Assembly (NCBI GenBank): GCA_036652815.1
Contig: JAVVVE010000012.1
Span: 1 to 64,000 of the forward strand
From: SZUA-378 sp036652815
Lineage (GTDB): Bacteria; Bacillota; Clostridia; Lachnospirales; Lachnospiraceae
Direction of reading: 5' to 3'
DNA: 64,000 nt
The notes beneath the pieces were generated by a model. The model did no database searches and was not told the DNA's origin. It saw nothing but the letters and a program-made list of their open reading frames with translations. Below are positions 8,928 through 16,270 of the stretch, in pieces. The position numbers and the translations under genes were made by a program. Each line of letters opens with the position of its first letter. Position 1 is the first letter of the stretch.

Positions 8928-9476
8928 CTATAGGATGCTGTCCCACAATTGCTTATCCGGATTGGCAATCACTGAACTATCCAGTAACATACCATTCTCT
9001 CCAACTGCTCCCTTGGCTTTCTCTATCGCTGCTTCCACTGCTGCTACTTCTCCTGTCAGCATCAGATATGATTTACCGCACATACCTCTCGCAATACGAA
9101 GTTCAATTAAGTCAACCTGTGCTGTCTTGGCTGCTTCATCTGCTGCCACAATAATCGCCGCTGCTGAATAGGTCTCCAGAACACCCAGTGCTTTCACATC
9201 TTCTATCACTGCCGTTCCATAGATAGCCGGGAATATAGAATCATGTGGATTACCCAACACAAAGCTATCAATCAGATGCTCTTCAAAATTATGTTTTGAA
9301 GCTTCTACAGATGCCTGTACCGCACTTAACTCACCACTAAACAAGACGATATATTTACCGGGACATACGGTCTGTGCTTCAATAATTTCAACTTTTGCTG
9401 TCTTCAAGACTAAATCAGTTGCTTGTATTCCTGTTGATACGGTGGCATATTCCACCATTCCAATTGCTTTACCCAT
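8928..9476 (-). CDS. pduT: Trimeric tandem-BMC shell protein, PduT type with Cys38 cluster ligand
   Basis: 182 residues made of two BMC domains in tandem (about 4-85 and 97-180), so three copies form a pseudo-hexamer. In the first pore loop the sequence is QTVCPGKY, placing a cysteine at residue 38, the position at which PduT proteins bind a [4Fe-4S] cluster in the central pore. The adjacent PduS-like gene supports this reading, since PduS and PduT are thought to pass electrons across the shell. An AAGGGA ribosome site precedes the ATG. It is the last shell gene of the operon. Confidence 0.9.
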   Translation of the reverse strand: MGKAIGMVEYATVSTGIQATDLVLKTAKVEIIEAQTVCPGKYIVLFSGELSAVQASVEASKHNFEEHLIDSFVLGNPHDSIFPAIYGTAVIEDVKALGVLETYSAAAIIVAADEAAKTAQVDLIELRIARGMCGKSYLMLTGEVAAVEAAIEKAKGAVGENGMLLDSSVIANPDKQLWDSIL

Positions 9477-9495
9477 TTTTCTTGAATCCCTTCTA

Positions 9496-10839
9496 TCAAT
9501 TGTCTGCTTGTATTATAACATAGGTATCTGTGACTTCCAATACATGACCGTTAAATGGTGCATGATAATAAATTGATAATTTTGTACCATCTGCCTTTGC
9601 AATGCGCTGATTCTTGATAACCAAATCGTGAGGATGTACCAGCGTAATCGCAGGTGCTCCTATATGTTGATTAATTCGAATCGCAACACGTGAGCTCTTG
9701 ACTTCTGTCTCGCATAAAGGTGCCGGTATATCATATTTTGTCAAACCCAATCTTGCAATCAAGCGACGCATCGGTACTAATCTTTGTTCCCTCAATGAAT
9801 TTACTTTACTAAGTTTTGGTTCTGCAAGTGGCGGAACTCCCTGTTTGCGCAATCCATTCTTATAATTGCCGATTAAAGTCCTTGGTGATAAATTCTGATT
9901 ACAGGAATACATCTCACATAACCCACACTGAGAACAATAATAAGTATCTAAAAATGGTTTTAAATCCTTGGTTACACCGGTTGTGGCTGCCCGCATAAAA
10001 GCATGTGGTTCAATTGGATGCCCCAAAAGATGTCTCGGACACAAATCTGTACACATCTGACACTGACAACAGCTTGCCATAGCTCGTTTCATGTTAATAC
10101 TGTCTCTGCCACGTTTCTTCTGTACTACCAAATGAGACTCATCAAATACCAAAACAGCATTGGATGTCTTTGTAATGAGTTCTGTATCCTCTACCAGATT
10201 ACCTGTCATCGGACCGCCATGAACATATGCAGGATGTTTTGTGGTAACTCCACCTGCCAGTTCCAATACTTCTCTGATTCTCATTCCAATCGGTACTTTT
10301 ACGGTTTTGGGTTCTTGTACCTCACCTGCAATCGTAAGATATTTATAAGTAACCGGTTGTTTCCAGAATACCGCACGATAAATATTGTACATCGTCTCCA
10401 CATTAAAAACGGCTACACCTACTTCAAGCGGTATCTTGCCCGGCGGTACAATCTTACCGGTTGTCTCATAGATGGTGATAACCTCATCTCCTGCCGGATA
10501 TACTTCCGGGAGAAATCCAATGCGAATCGGAACCTCCAGAGATATCTCTTTAAAAGCCTGCTCCACTTCTGCAATAGTCTCTGTATAAGCTTTCTTGACG
10601 GCTATAATAATCTCTTTGGCTTCTACTGCCTCGGCTACTTCTCCAAGTGCTTCTACAATTTCATGTGCATGGCTGGCAAGTAACTGTCTGTGTACTTTTA
10701 AGAGAGGTTCGCATTCTGCACAATTTAAAATGACCGTATCCACACGCGAATCTAGTTTCCCGTACGTCGGGAAACCGGCTCCGCCTGCTCCAATAATACC
10801 ATTTTCCTGCATAATCTGCTTTAATTCCTGAATATCCAT
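9496..10839 (-). CDS. pduS: PduS/RnfC-like flavo-iron-sulfur electron-transfer protein of the microcompartment
   Basis: 447 residues. An N-terminal glycine-rich GAGGAGFPTYGKL and NCAECEPLL resemble the NADH/FMN part of RnfC and complex I NuoF; the middle has an SLBB-like segment; two four-cysteine motifs follow (CCQCQMCTDLCP at about 250 and CSQCGLCEMYSC at about 296), predicting two [4Fe-4S] clusters. In Pdu systems PduS is a cobalamin reductase, but this locus is B12-independent, so the job here is more likely redox exchange with the glycyl radical activase or NAD recycling. It precedes pduT by 19 bases, as expected for partners. Confidence 0.9.
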   Translation of the reverse strand: MDIQELKQIMQENGIIGAGGAGFPTYGKLDSRVDTVILNCAECEPLLKVHRQLLASHAHEIVEALGEVAEAVEAKEIIIAVKKAYTETIAEVEQAFKEISLEVPIRIGFLPEVYPAGDEVITIYETTGKIVPPGKIPLEVGVAVFNVETMYNIYRAVFWKQPVTYKYLTIAGEVQEPKTVKVPIGMRIREVLELAGGVTTKHPAYVHGGPMTGNLVEDTELITKTSNAVLVFDESHLVVQKKRGRDSINMKRAMASCCQCQMCTDLCPRHLLGHPIEPHAFMRAATTGVTKDLKPFLDTYYCSQCGLCEMYSCNQNLSPRTLIGNYKNGLRKQGVPPLAEPKLSKVNSLREQRLVPMRRLIARLGLTKYDIPAPLCETEVKSSRVAIRINQHIGAPAITLVHPHDLVIKNQRIAKADGTKLSIYYHAPFNGHVLEVTDTYVIIQADN

Positions 10840-10845
10840 GGCACT

Positions 10846-11115
10846 CTACTCCAGTCCTACTCCATCATCTACAATACCTACAATCGCTGCATCGACAGGT
10901 GATTTATCCAGACCACAGCCAATGCGTGCCGCACTGCCCGTTGCTACAAGCACCATCTCGCCGATTCCGGCTCCTACATTATCAATGGTAACGATTCTGC
11001 CATGAGCAGCATTACGCATGTGTTCCAACGGTTCTACAATAAGGAATTTAGACCCTACCAGATTCTCATTCTTTCTGGTTGCAACAACACTTCCTACCAC
11101 TTTTCCTACGATCAT
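10846..11115 (-). CDS. pduN: Pentameric vertex shell protein (EutN/CcmL/PduN family)
   Basis: 89 residues, the normal size for a BMC-P protein. MIVGKVVGSVVATRK and the GIGEMVLVATGSAAR segment are characteristic. Pentamers of this family cap the twelve vertices of the polyhedral shell. It starts after an AGGTGA ribosome site and ends six bases before the pduS start, with the pduS ribosome site lying in its last codons. Confidence 0.93.
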   Translation of the reverse strand: MIVGKVVGSVVATRKNENLVGSKFLIVEPLEHMRNAAHGRIVTIDNVGAGIGEMVLVATGSAARIGCGLDKSPVDAAIVGIVDDGVGLE

Positions 11116-11144
11116 TTTTTCACCTGCTTATCTGTCTTTTTATG

Positions 11145-11741
11145 CTAGCTAACTATAACTCCGCTGCTTCCTACACCAAGATCAGCTGCATTGGCTTCAT
11201 CTGCATCGATATGCATCTCCAATGTAAAGCTATCATCTACCCTGATCTGTACATGCGTAAAGATAGTGCCTCTCTCATTGTCAACTTGTACGGATACAAC
11301 ATCGCCCTCTTTCACGCCTGCCTTAACAGCATCCGTTGGAGTCATGTGAATATGGCGCTTTGCCACAATACAGCCTTCCTCCAGATATACACTGCCACGT
11401 GGTCCTACAATCGCAATAGGTGCCGAACCTGCTACATTACCGGATTCTCGAATAGGTGCTTTCACACCTAATTTGAAAGTATCTGTCTTTGATATTTCAA
11501 CCTGCGATTTAGAACGGGTAGGTCCCAGAATACGAATATTCTCAATGGCTCTAAGCTTGGTTCCCACAATCGTGACCTGTTCATTAGCTGCGAATTGTCC
11601 GCCCATCAGATCTTTCTTCTTCGTAAGTTCATAGCCCTTACCAAACAGTATCTCTACATGTTCCTGCGTAAGATGAATGTGTCTTGCAGATATTCCAATA
11701 GGAACCATGAATCCAATCTGTTCCATATTATTTGTTTCCAA
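11145..11741 (-). CDS. pduL: Phosphate propanoyltransferase (PduL)
   Basis: 198 residues with the duplicated PduL fold. Metal-binding histidines are visible in SARHIHLT near the N-terminus and KRHIHMTP near residue 130, with LEMHIDADE near the C-terminus. It turns propionyl-CoA into propionyl-phosphate and returns CoA inside the shell. The frame opens right after a stop codon and starts with TTG at 11739-11741 behind AGGTGAG, or with ATG at 11726; either way only about 7-12 residues precede the catalytic domain, so there is no room for the usual N-terminal encapsulation helix. Confidence 0.92.
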   Translation of the reverse strand: METNNMEQIGFMVPIGISARHIHLTQEHVEILFGKGYELTKKKDLMGGQFAANEQVTIVGTKLRAIENIRILGPTRSKSQVEISKTDTFKLGVKAPIRESGNVAGSAPIAIVGPRGSVYLEEGCIVAKRHIHMTPTDAVKAGVKEGDVVSVQVDNERGTIFTHVQIRVDDSFTLEMHIDADEANAADLGVGSSGVIVS

Positions 11742-11774
11742 TCATCTCACCTACTCTCTGCTTTTTAGAATGTC

Positions 11775-12146
11775 TTATTTTAAAGTAGGTAAAATCTTCT
11801 CTACATCTGTATGTGGTCTAGGGATTACATGTACTGCTACTAATTCTCCTAATTTAGAAGCGGAAGCAGAACCTGATTCTACAGCTGCCTTCACAGCGCC
11901 TACATCTCCTCTTACCATAACAGATACGAGTCCTGAACCAATCTTCTCTGTTCCAACCAACTCAACGTTAGCTGCTTTTAACATTGCATCTGCTGCTTCA
12001 ATTGCTGCTACCAAACCTCTTGTTTCTACCATTCCCAATGCTTGCTGTACCATAATTTTTTCCTCCTTATTTTGAATTGTCTGTGTCGTGTGCTCTTCTG
12101 TATCTACTGCTTTGGCTATTACTGTTGTTTTTTTAATGTCAGCCAT
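11775..12146 (-). CDS. Hexameric BMC shell protein with two plausible start sites (long form shown)
   Basis: From the ATG at 12144-12146 the protein has 123 residues; from the ATG at 12051-12053 it has 92. Both starts have strong sites: TCCTCCT (AGGAGGA on the coding strand) at 12153-12159 and at 12061-12067. The short form (MVQQALGMVETRG...) matches an ordinary PduA/PduJ-like hexamer with KIGSG pore loop. The long form adds a hydrophilic 31-residue N-terminal arm (MADIKKTTVIAKAV...). The pattern recalls PduB/PduB', where an internal start yields a protein without its N-terminal arm. The core is a near copy of the gene at 12476-12754, which has no arm. Confidence 0.85.
   Translation of the reverse strand: MADIKKTTVIAKAVDTEEHTTQTIQNKEEKIMVQQALGMVETRGLVAAIEAADAMLKAANVELVGTEKIGSGLVSVMVRGDVGAVKAAVESGSASASKLGELVAVHVIPRPHTDVEKILPTLK
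12051..12067 (-). promoter_or_regulatory. Internal ribosome site and start codon for the short shell-protein form
   Basis: AAGGAGG at 12061-12068 on the coding strand, an A/T-rich spacer of about eight bases and ATG at 12051-12053. The sister gene at 12476-12754 uses the equivalent start with a closely similar GGAGGAAACA leader, so the internal start is likely active. Confidence 0.6.
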
Positions 12147-12157
12147 ATTGAGTCCTC

Positions 12158-12439
12158 CTACCATTTGAATTTATTGGCACTCATCTCTACCAGTCTGATA
12201 ATCTCCTCATGGGGATTGGCAATGACCGCATGAATACACGGTTTCATAGCCTTCGCTACCGCTGTATCTACTGCTTCTGTCACAGCGGCTACTTCGCCTT
12301 GTACAATAATCGTAACAAGACGTCCACCTAGTTTTCTCTCCCATGTAACAAGCTCCACATCTGCGGTTTTACACATGTTATCTAAAGCGTCTATGGCTGC
12401 TGTTGTACTTGGTATCTCAACAAATCCCAATGATTTCAT
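12158..12439 (-). CDS. Hexameric BMC shell protein
   Basis: 93 residues, a single BMC domain. SLGFVEIPSTTAAIDALDNM and the ANPHEEII segment near the C-terminus fit the hexamer family, but the sequence is quite diverged from its two flanking PduA-like neighbours; the pore loop reads RKLGGRL, adding positive charge where those neighbours have KIGSG. Its stop codon lies just upstream of the next gene's ribosome site. It would form facets together with the other hexamers and may give a pore of different selectivity. Confidence 0.9.
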   Translation of the reverse strand: MKSLGFVEIPSTTAAIDALDNMCKTADVELVTWERKLGGRLVTIIVQGEVAAVTEAVDTAVAKAMKPCIHAVIANPHEEIIRLVEMSANKFKW

Positions 12440-12475
12440 TATACGGTCTCCTTGCTGTGTCTACTTACCGGTGTC

Positions 12476-12754
12476 TTATTTTAATACCGGTAAAATCTTC
12501 TCTACATCTGCGTGTGGTCTAGGGATGACATGTACTGCTACTAATTCTCCTAATTTGGAAGCTGCCTGTGCGCCTACTTCTGTTGCTGCTTTTACTGCTC
12601 CGACATCTCCTCTTACCATAACAGATACGAGTCCTGAACCGATTTTCTCTGTTCCGATTAATACTACTTCTGCTGCTTTTACCATTGCATCTGCTGCTTC
12701 GATTGCTGCTACCAAACCTCTTGTCTCTACCATTCCTAATGCTTCTTGTGACAT
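12476..12754 (-). CDS. Hexameric BMC shell protein, PduA/PduJ-like
   Basis: 92 residues. ALGMVETRGLVAAIEAADAM, the KIGSGLVSVMVRGDVGAV pore segment and the HVIPRPHADVEKILP tail are typical of the major facet protein of Pdu/Eut-type shells. GGAGGAAACA precedes the ATG. At both protein and DNA level it is nearly identical over long stretches to the gene at 11775-12053, indicating a recent duplication with the diverged shell gene at 12158 lying between the copies. Confidence 0.94.
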   Translation of the reverse strand: MSQEALGMVETRGLVAAIEAADAMVKAAEVVLIGTEKIGSGLVSVMVRGDVGAVKAATEVGAQAASKLGELVAVHVIPRPHADVEKILPVLK

Positions 12755-12812
12755 AATTGTTTCCTCCTGATTTTAATTGCTGTTGTTAGTTAGTTGTTAG
12801 TTAATTGTGTAT

Positions 12813-13127
12813 TTATCCTTTATCAAAACCACTCAGCTTCAACATCTTCTCGGTATCTGCTGTTGGATTTGGAATAACATGGGTTGAAATAACTCCCGTA
12901 AGTGCTTCTGCTGTTTCCTTAGCTGCTTCAATCGCTGCCGTAACATCTTCTACGCTTCCTCGAAACTTCACCATAACGATCAGCGGAACCGGCAAACTGT
13001 CTGCATTGGCTGGCTTATTCTTATCGAATTTCTCAAGGGTTACATTTGCCGCCTTACAACCTGCGTCTGCTGCCACAAAAGCTGCTGTCAATCCGAACAC
13101 TTCTATCATTCCTACTGCGTTTGCCAT
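12813..13127 (-). CDS. Hexameric BMC shell protein with enlarged pore loop
   Basis: 104 residues. The BMC fold is clear (AVGMIEVFGLTAAFVAADAG at the start, STHVIPNPTADTEKMLKL at the end). Where the neighbours have the short KIGSG pore loop, this one has FDKNKPANADSLPVPL, about nine residues longer and rich in Asn, Pro and charged residues. The loop lines the central pore in this family, so the pore geometry should differ, perhaps to pass a larger or differently charged solute. It is the first of four consecutive shell genes. Confidence 0.9.
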   Translation of the reverse strand: MANAVGMIEVFGLTAAFVAADAGCKAANVTLEKFDKNKPANADSLPVPLIVMVKFRGSVEDVTAAIEAAKETAEALTGVISTHVIPNPTADTEKMLKLSGFDKG

Positions 13128-13149
13128 TCTCTTACTCTCCTAGTGAATT

Positions 13150-14349
13150 CTACTGATTAATAATTGCAATCTTAAAGCCTTCCATTGCAAGATTCGTCTT
13201 GTGTCCTTCATTAATCTGCTCTAGCGGATACGTATGGGTAATCAGTTTCTCCATCGGTAACCCGATTCCTTTTGCTCTCTTTAAGAAATCAAAAGTAGTT
13301 GCATAATCTCTTAAGGTATATACCCAGGAACCTACGGTTGTAATCTCTTTGGAACAGATGTCAAAGTGAGGATTAATCGTAGCGTCTCCGCCATTAATGA
13401 AGAATCCAAGTTCACATAAACCACCACCATTGCGAATAAATTTATAGATGTTGGAATGTCCTACCGGTGAACCGGTACACTGGAATGCAAAGTCTGCCAG
13501 ATAACCACCAAAAGCATCTTTCACTCCTTCTGCCAAAGCTTCCAAACCTTTGAAGTCTTTAAAATTAACTGATTTGGTTGCTCCCATCTCTTTTGCAAAA
13601 TCAAGTCTCTTATTCTCACCATCTACTGCAACGATGTTTTCAATGCCCATTGTCCTTAAAACCGAGATACAAATCAGACCAATCGGTCCGCAGCCCTGTA
13701 CTACCACTCTGCTGTTAAATCTTAAAATACCTGTTGATTTTGCTCTCTCGACTGCATGTATTAAGACTGCACATGGTTCGATTAAGATCCTTGAATACAG
13801 ATCCAGATCACTTACATTGAAAATGGTAGAACCTCCTCTAATAAGGATGTAATCTGAAAACCAGCCATTTAAATGAATCTCGTCATCCGGAAGTAATCCG
13901 TATACATCAGCACCACCAACGTTTTGCTTATTTAGATCAAACATTGTAATGTCCGGATTATCCTTAAAGATCATGCAGGAAACTACTTTATCTCCTACCT
14001 GTAAGGATTTGCCTGCGCTGTCCTTCTTTACATTTTTACCCATCTTAACGATTTCGCCTGTTCCCTCATGTCCCAGAACTACCGGAATCAAACTAAATGG
14101 ATCTCTTTTAAATTCATGTGCATCTGTTCCACAGATACCACAGCCTTCTACTTTTACTAAGATATCGTCATCCCCTACCGCCGGTATTGGGTATTCCTTA
14201 ATCTCATAATGCTCCAATGATGTCAGCATAGCTACTCTGGCTGTTTTGGGAATCGTTGTGTTCTTATTCTTCGCCACGCTCTTGGTATCATCTGTGGTCA
14301 TGCCCTGCAGTACTTGTTTTACAATGCTTTCAATATCTTTTTCGTTCAT
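13150..14349 (-). CDS. Zinc-type alcohol dehydrogenase with N-terminal encapsulation peptide
   Basis: 399 residues. A short amphipathic helix (NEKDIESIVKQVLQGM, residues 2-17) and a Thr/Asp/Lys linker precede a medium-chain dehydrogenase domain that begins near residue 35. GCGICGTDAHEF and GHEGTGEIV supply the catalytic zinc region, and VVQGCGPIGLICISV the NAD-binding Rossmann fold. The helix is the kind that targets cargo into microcompartments. Expected role: reduction of propionaldehyde to 1-propanol (or of lactaldehyde to propanediol) with NADH, regenerating NAD+ for the aldehyde dehydrogenase next to it. Confidence 0.9.
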   Translation of the reverse strand: MNEKDIESIVKQVLQGMTTDDTKSVAKNKNTTIPKTARVAMLTSLEHYEIKEYPIPAVGDDDILVKVEGCGICGTDAHEFKRDPFSLIPVVLGHEGTGEIVKMGKNVKKDSAGKSLQVGDKVVSCMIFKDNPDITMFDLNKQNVGGADVYGLLPDDEIHLNGWFSDYILIRGGSTIFNVSDLDLYSRILIEPCAVLIHAVERAKSTGILRFNSRVVVQGCGPIGLICISVLRTMGIENIVAVDGENKRLDFAKEMGATKSVNFKDFKGLEALAEGVKDAFGGYLADFAFQCTGSPVGHSNIYKFIRNGGGLCELGFFINGGDATINPHFDICSKEITTVGSWVYTLRDYATTFDFLKRAKGIGLPMEKLITHTYPLEQINEGHKTNLAMEGFKIAIINQ

Positions 14350-14373
14350 GTATTGCTCTCCCTTCTGCTATCT

Positions 14374-15756
14374 CTAACGGATGCATAAGCTATCCGACAT
14401 AACACATCTTCTTCGTTTGGTAAAAGTACTTGCCGAGGTAAGTCCTTCTCCTGTTCTGCTGGCAATGGTAAACGTACAGAATCCTTCTCCACCAAATCCA
14501 AGTGCTGCATAGGAAGGTGCATTCTTAACCAAAATCGCCGTATCAATGGCTTTTCCATAACGCGTAATATTATCAATGTTCTTAGAATGCATATGTGCGG
14601 AATGCTTATTACCATGTTCTAACCATACTGCTGCCTCAATTGCCTCATCAATATTCTTTGTACGAACCATTCCAAGGATCGGCATCATTAACTCAGTCGC
14701 AATCAATGGATGTTCTTTTTCGCCTTCAAAGATAATGCATCTGGTATCTTCCGGTGGTGTAATCCCTATCATACCAAGTAAGGTCTTCGCATCTCTGCCG
14801 ACACATTTTCTGTTTAAGCCTTTCGGTGTAATGACAGTAGCAGTCAATTTATCCTGCTCCTCTTTATTAATCACATAACCGCCGTTCTCTTTCATAAAAT
14901 ACATCAATTCATCTGCAATCTTATCAACTGCCACAACTTCTTTCTCTGCAATACAAGGCAGATTGTTGTCAAATACACAGCCGTTGATAATATCCTGTGC
15001 TGCTTTTTTAATATCTGCTGTCTCATCTACCAGTGCGGGTGGATTGCCGGCTCCTGCGCCGATTCCACGTTTCCCTGAGGATAATACTGCTGTTACAACT
15101 CCGGGTCCGCCGGTAGCTGCTATCAGATGGATATCTTTATGTTTCATCATAATGTTACTGGATTCTAAGGAAGGCTTGCGAAGAGAAACTACTACATTGT
15201 CAGGTCCTCCTGCTTCCAGTGATGCTTCGTTTACAAGATGAATCGCATAATTGGATACTTTAACTGCTTGTGGATGTGGACAAAATACCACGGTGTTACC
15301 GCCTGCTAACATCCCTATACTATTACATAATATCGTTTCGCTCGGGTTCGTGCAAGGAGTAATCGCTCCAATGACACCAAAAGGTCCCATCTCCACCAAG
15401 GTAAGTCCTCTGTCTCCTGACCATGCCTGTGTGACAATATCCTCTGTACCCGGAGTCTTTTCTGCCAACAGATGATGTTTTACCGTCTTATCGCCAACGT
15501 TTCCCATCCCTGTCTCTTCTACGCCCATCTGTGCCAGTAATTCCGCATTTTTATTTGTTTTCTCGCGAATACTTGCTATAATCTTTTCTCTGCAGTCCAT
15601 AGGCATCTTCTGCATAATAACCTGTGCCTTCTTCGCTGCCTCGATGGCTTCATTCATATCATCAAACAATCCTAACTGTTTGGTTCCTGCTCCTGCGTCC
15701 ATCCTTGCGATTACTTCTCTTACAATCTTTTTTATTTCTTGTTCGTTGACTGCCAC
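14374..15756 (-). CDS. pduP: CoA-acylating aldehyde dehydrogenase (PduP-like) with encapsulation peptide
   Basis: 460 residues from the GTG at 15754-15756, chosen because AGAGGAGG at 15764-15771 lies seven bases ahead; an upstream ATG at 15777 would place that site inside the gene. An N-terminal amphipathic helix (NEQEIKKIVREVIARM) targets the shell. The catalytic cysteine is Cys268 in NNLPCIAEKE. It oxidises propionaldehyde (or acetaldehyde) with NAD+ and CoA to the acyl-CoA used by PduL. Its start overlaps the end of the upstream HbpS-like gene by 25 bases. Confidence 0.92.
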   Translation of the reverse strand: MAVNEQEIKKIVREVIARMDAGAGTKQLGLFDDMNEAIEAAKKAQVIMQKMPMDCREKIIASIREKTNKNAELLAQMGVEETGMGNVGDKTVKHHLLAEKTPGTEDIVTQAWSGDRGLTLVEMGPFGVIGAITPCTNPSETILCNSIGMLAGGNTVVFCPHPQAVKVSNYAIHLVNEASLEAGGPDNVVVSLRKPSLESSNIMMKHKDIHLIAATGGPGVVTAVLSSGKRGIGAGAGNPPALVDETADIKKAAQDIINGCVFDNNLPCIAEKEVVAVDKIADELMYFMKENGGYVINKEEQDKLTATVITPKGLNRKCVGRDAKTLLGMIGITPPEDTRCIIFEGEKEHPLIATELMMPILGMVRTKNIDEAIEAAVWLEHGNKHSAHMHSKNIDNITRYGKAIDTAILVKNAPSYAALGFGGEGFCTFTIASRTGEGLTSASTFTKRRRCVMSDSLCIR

Positions 15757-16223
15757 AATATAACCTCCTCTATGCATTCTGCTCCATATTGTGCTAATGC
15801 ACTATCCTGTTCTTCTGTTCCACCACTGACTCCCAAGCCACCTATTAGCCTGCCTTGATACCACAAAGGCTCTCCGCCTCCAAAGATGACGATCTGTCCC
15901 TGATTGGTATACTGTATGCCATACAGGGAGCCACCCGGCTGGCTGAGTGGTTTAAGTTCTGCGGTAGACATCTTTAATGCCACTACCGTATAGCTCTTCT
16001 GTAAAGCCACATCATAACTGGCAATATAAGAATCATCCATGCAATGAACTGCTACCGGTCTGGCTGCATCATTGGATACCGCTACCACCGCGGATACTCC
16101 CATCTGTGCTGCCTTTTTTTCTATTCGATTCATAAGAGCGGCTGCAATCGCCAGCGTCATATGGGTAGCTTGTGTCTGCTGCATGACTGCGGAAACAATA
16201 CTTTTAACCTCCGCTTCCTTCAT
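15732..16223 (-). CDS. GlcG/HbpS-family protein (PduO C-terminal type)
   Basis: 163 residues from the ATG at 16221-16223; AAAAGAGG seven bases upstream selects it over the ATG two codons earlier. The family core is seen in LAIAAALMNRIEKKAAQMG, YTVVALKMST and GGLGVSGGTEEQDSALA. Homologues form the C-terminal half of PduO and bind heme or cobalamin; which ligand applies here is not visible. The first 15 residues (KEAEVKSIVSAVMQQ) form an amphipathic helix resembling the encapsulation peptides of the neighbouring enzymes, so it is probably lumenal cargo. Confidence 0.82.
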   Translation of the reverse strand: MKEAEVKSIVSAVMQQTQATHMTLAIAAALMNRIEKKAAQMGVSAVVAVSNDAARPVAVHCMDDSYIASYDVALQKSYTVVALKMSTAELKPLSQPGGSLYGIQYTNQGQIVIFGGGEPLWYQGRLIGGLGVSGGTEEQDSALAQYGAECIEEVILWQSTNKK

Positions 16224-16270
16224 TCTCATTCCTCTTTTCTAACAAAATACTGGCTCTGATCAATACTGTT

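Larger units (their letters stand above)
11775..12754 (-). repeat. Duplicated shell-gene sequence in direct orientation
   Basis: The 279-base segments 11775-12053 and 12476-12754 are direct copies: for example the 3' parts share GGTAAAATCTTCTCTACATC and CATGTACTGCTACTAATTCT without change, and differences are mostly third-position. About 420 bases, including another shell gene, separate them. Recombination between the copies could delete or duplicate that gene. Confidence 0.75.

Noticed and set aside
8915..9171. Open frames on the plus strand within the PduT-like gene
   Set aside because: Shadows of a strongly conserved tandem BMC gene on the other strand.
10003..10683. 226-codon plus-strand frame across pduS
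   Set aside because: Lies wholly inside pduS, whose cluster motifs are intact; the composition is unlike a protein (Cys/Tyr/Asn-rich) and no ribosome site is present.
14346..14615. 89-codon minus-strand frame overlapping the 3' part of pduP
   Set aside because: Out of frame with pduP, whose frame continues to its own stop at 14374; no sign of a frameshift or of a separate gene.
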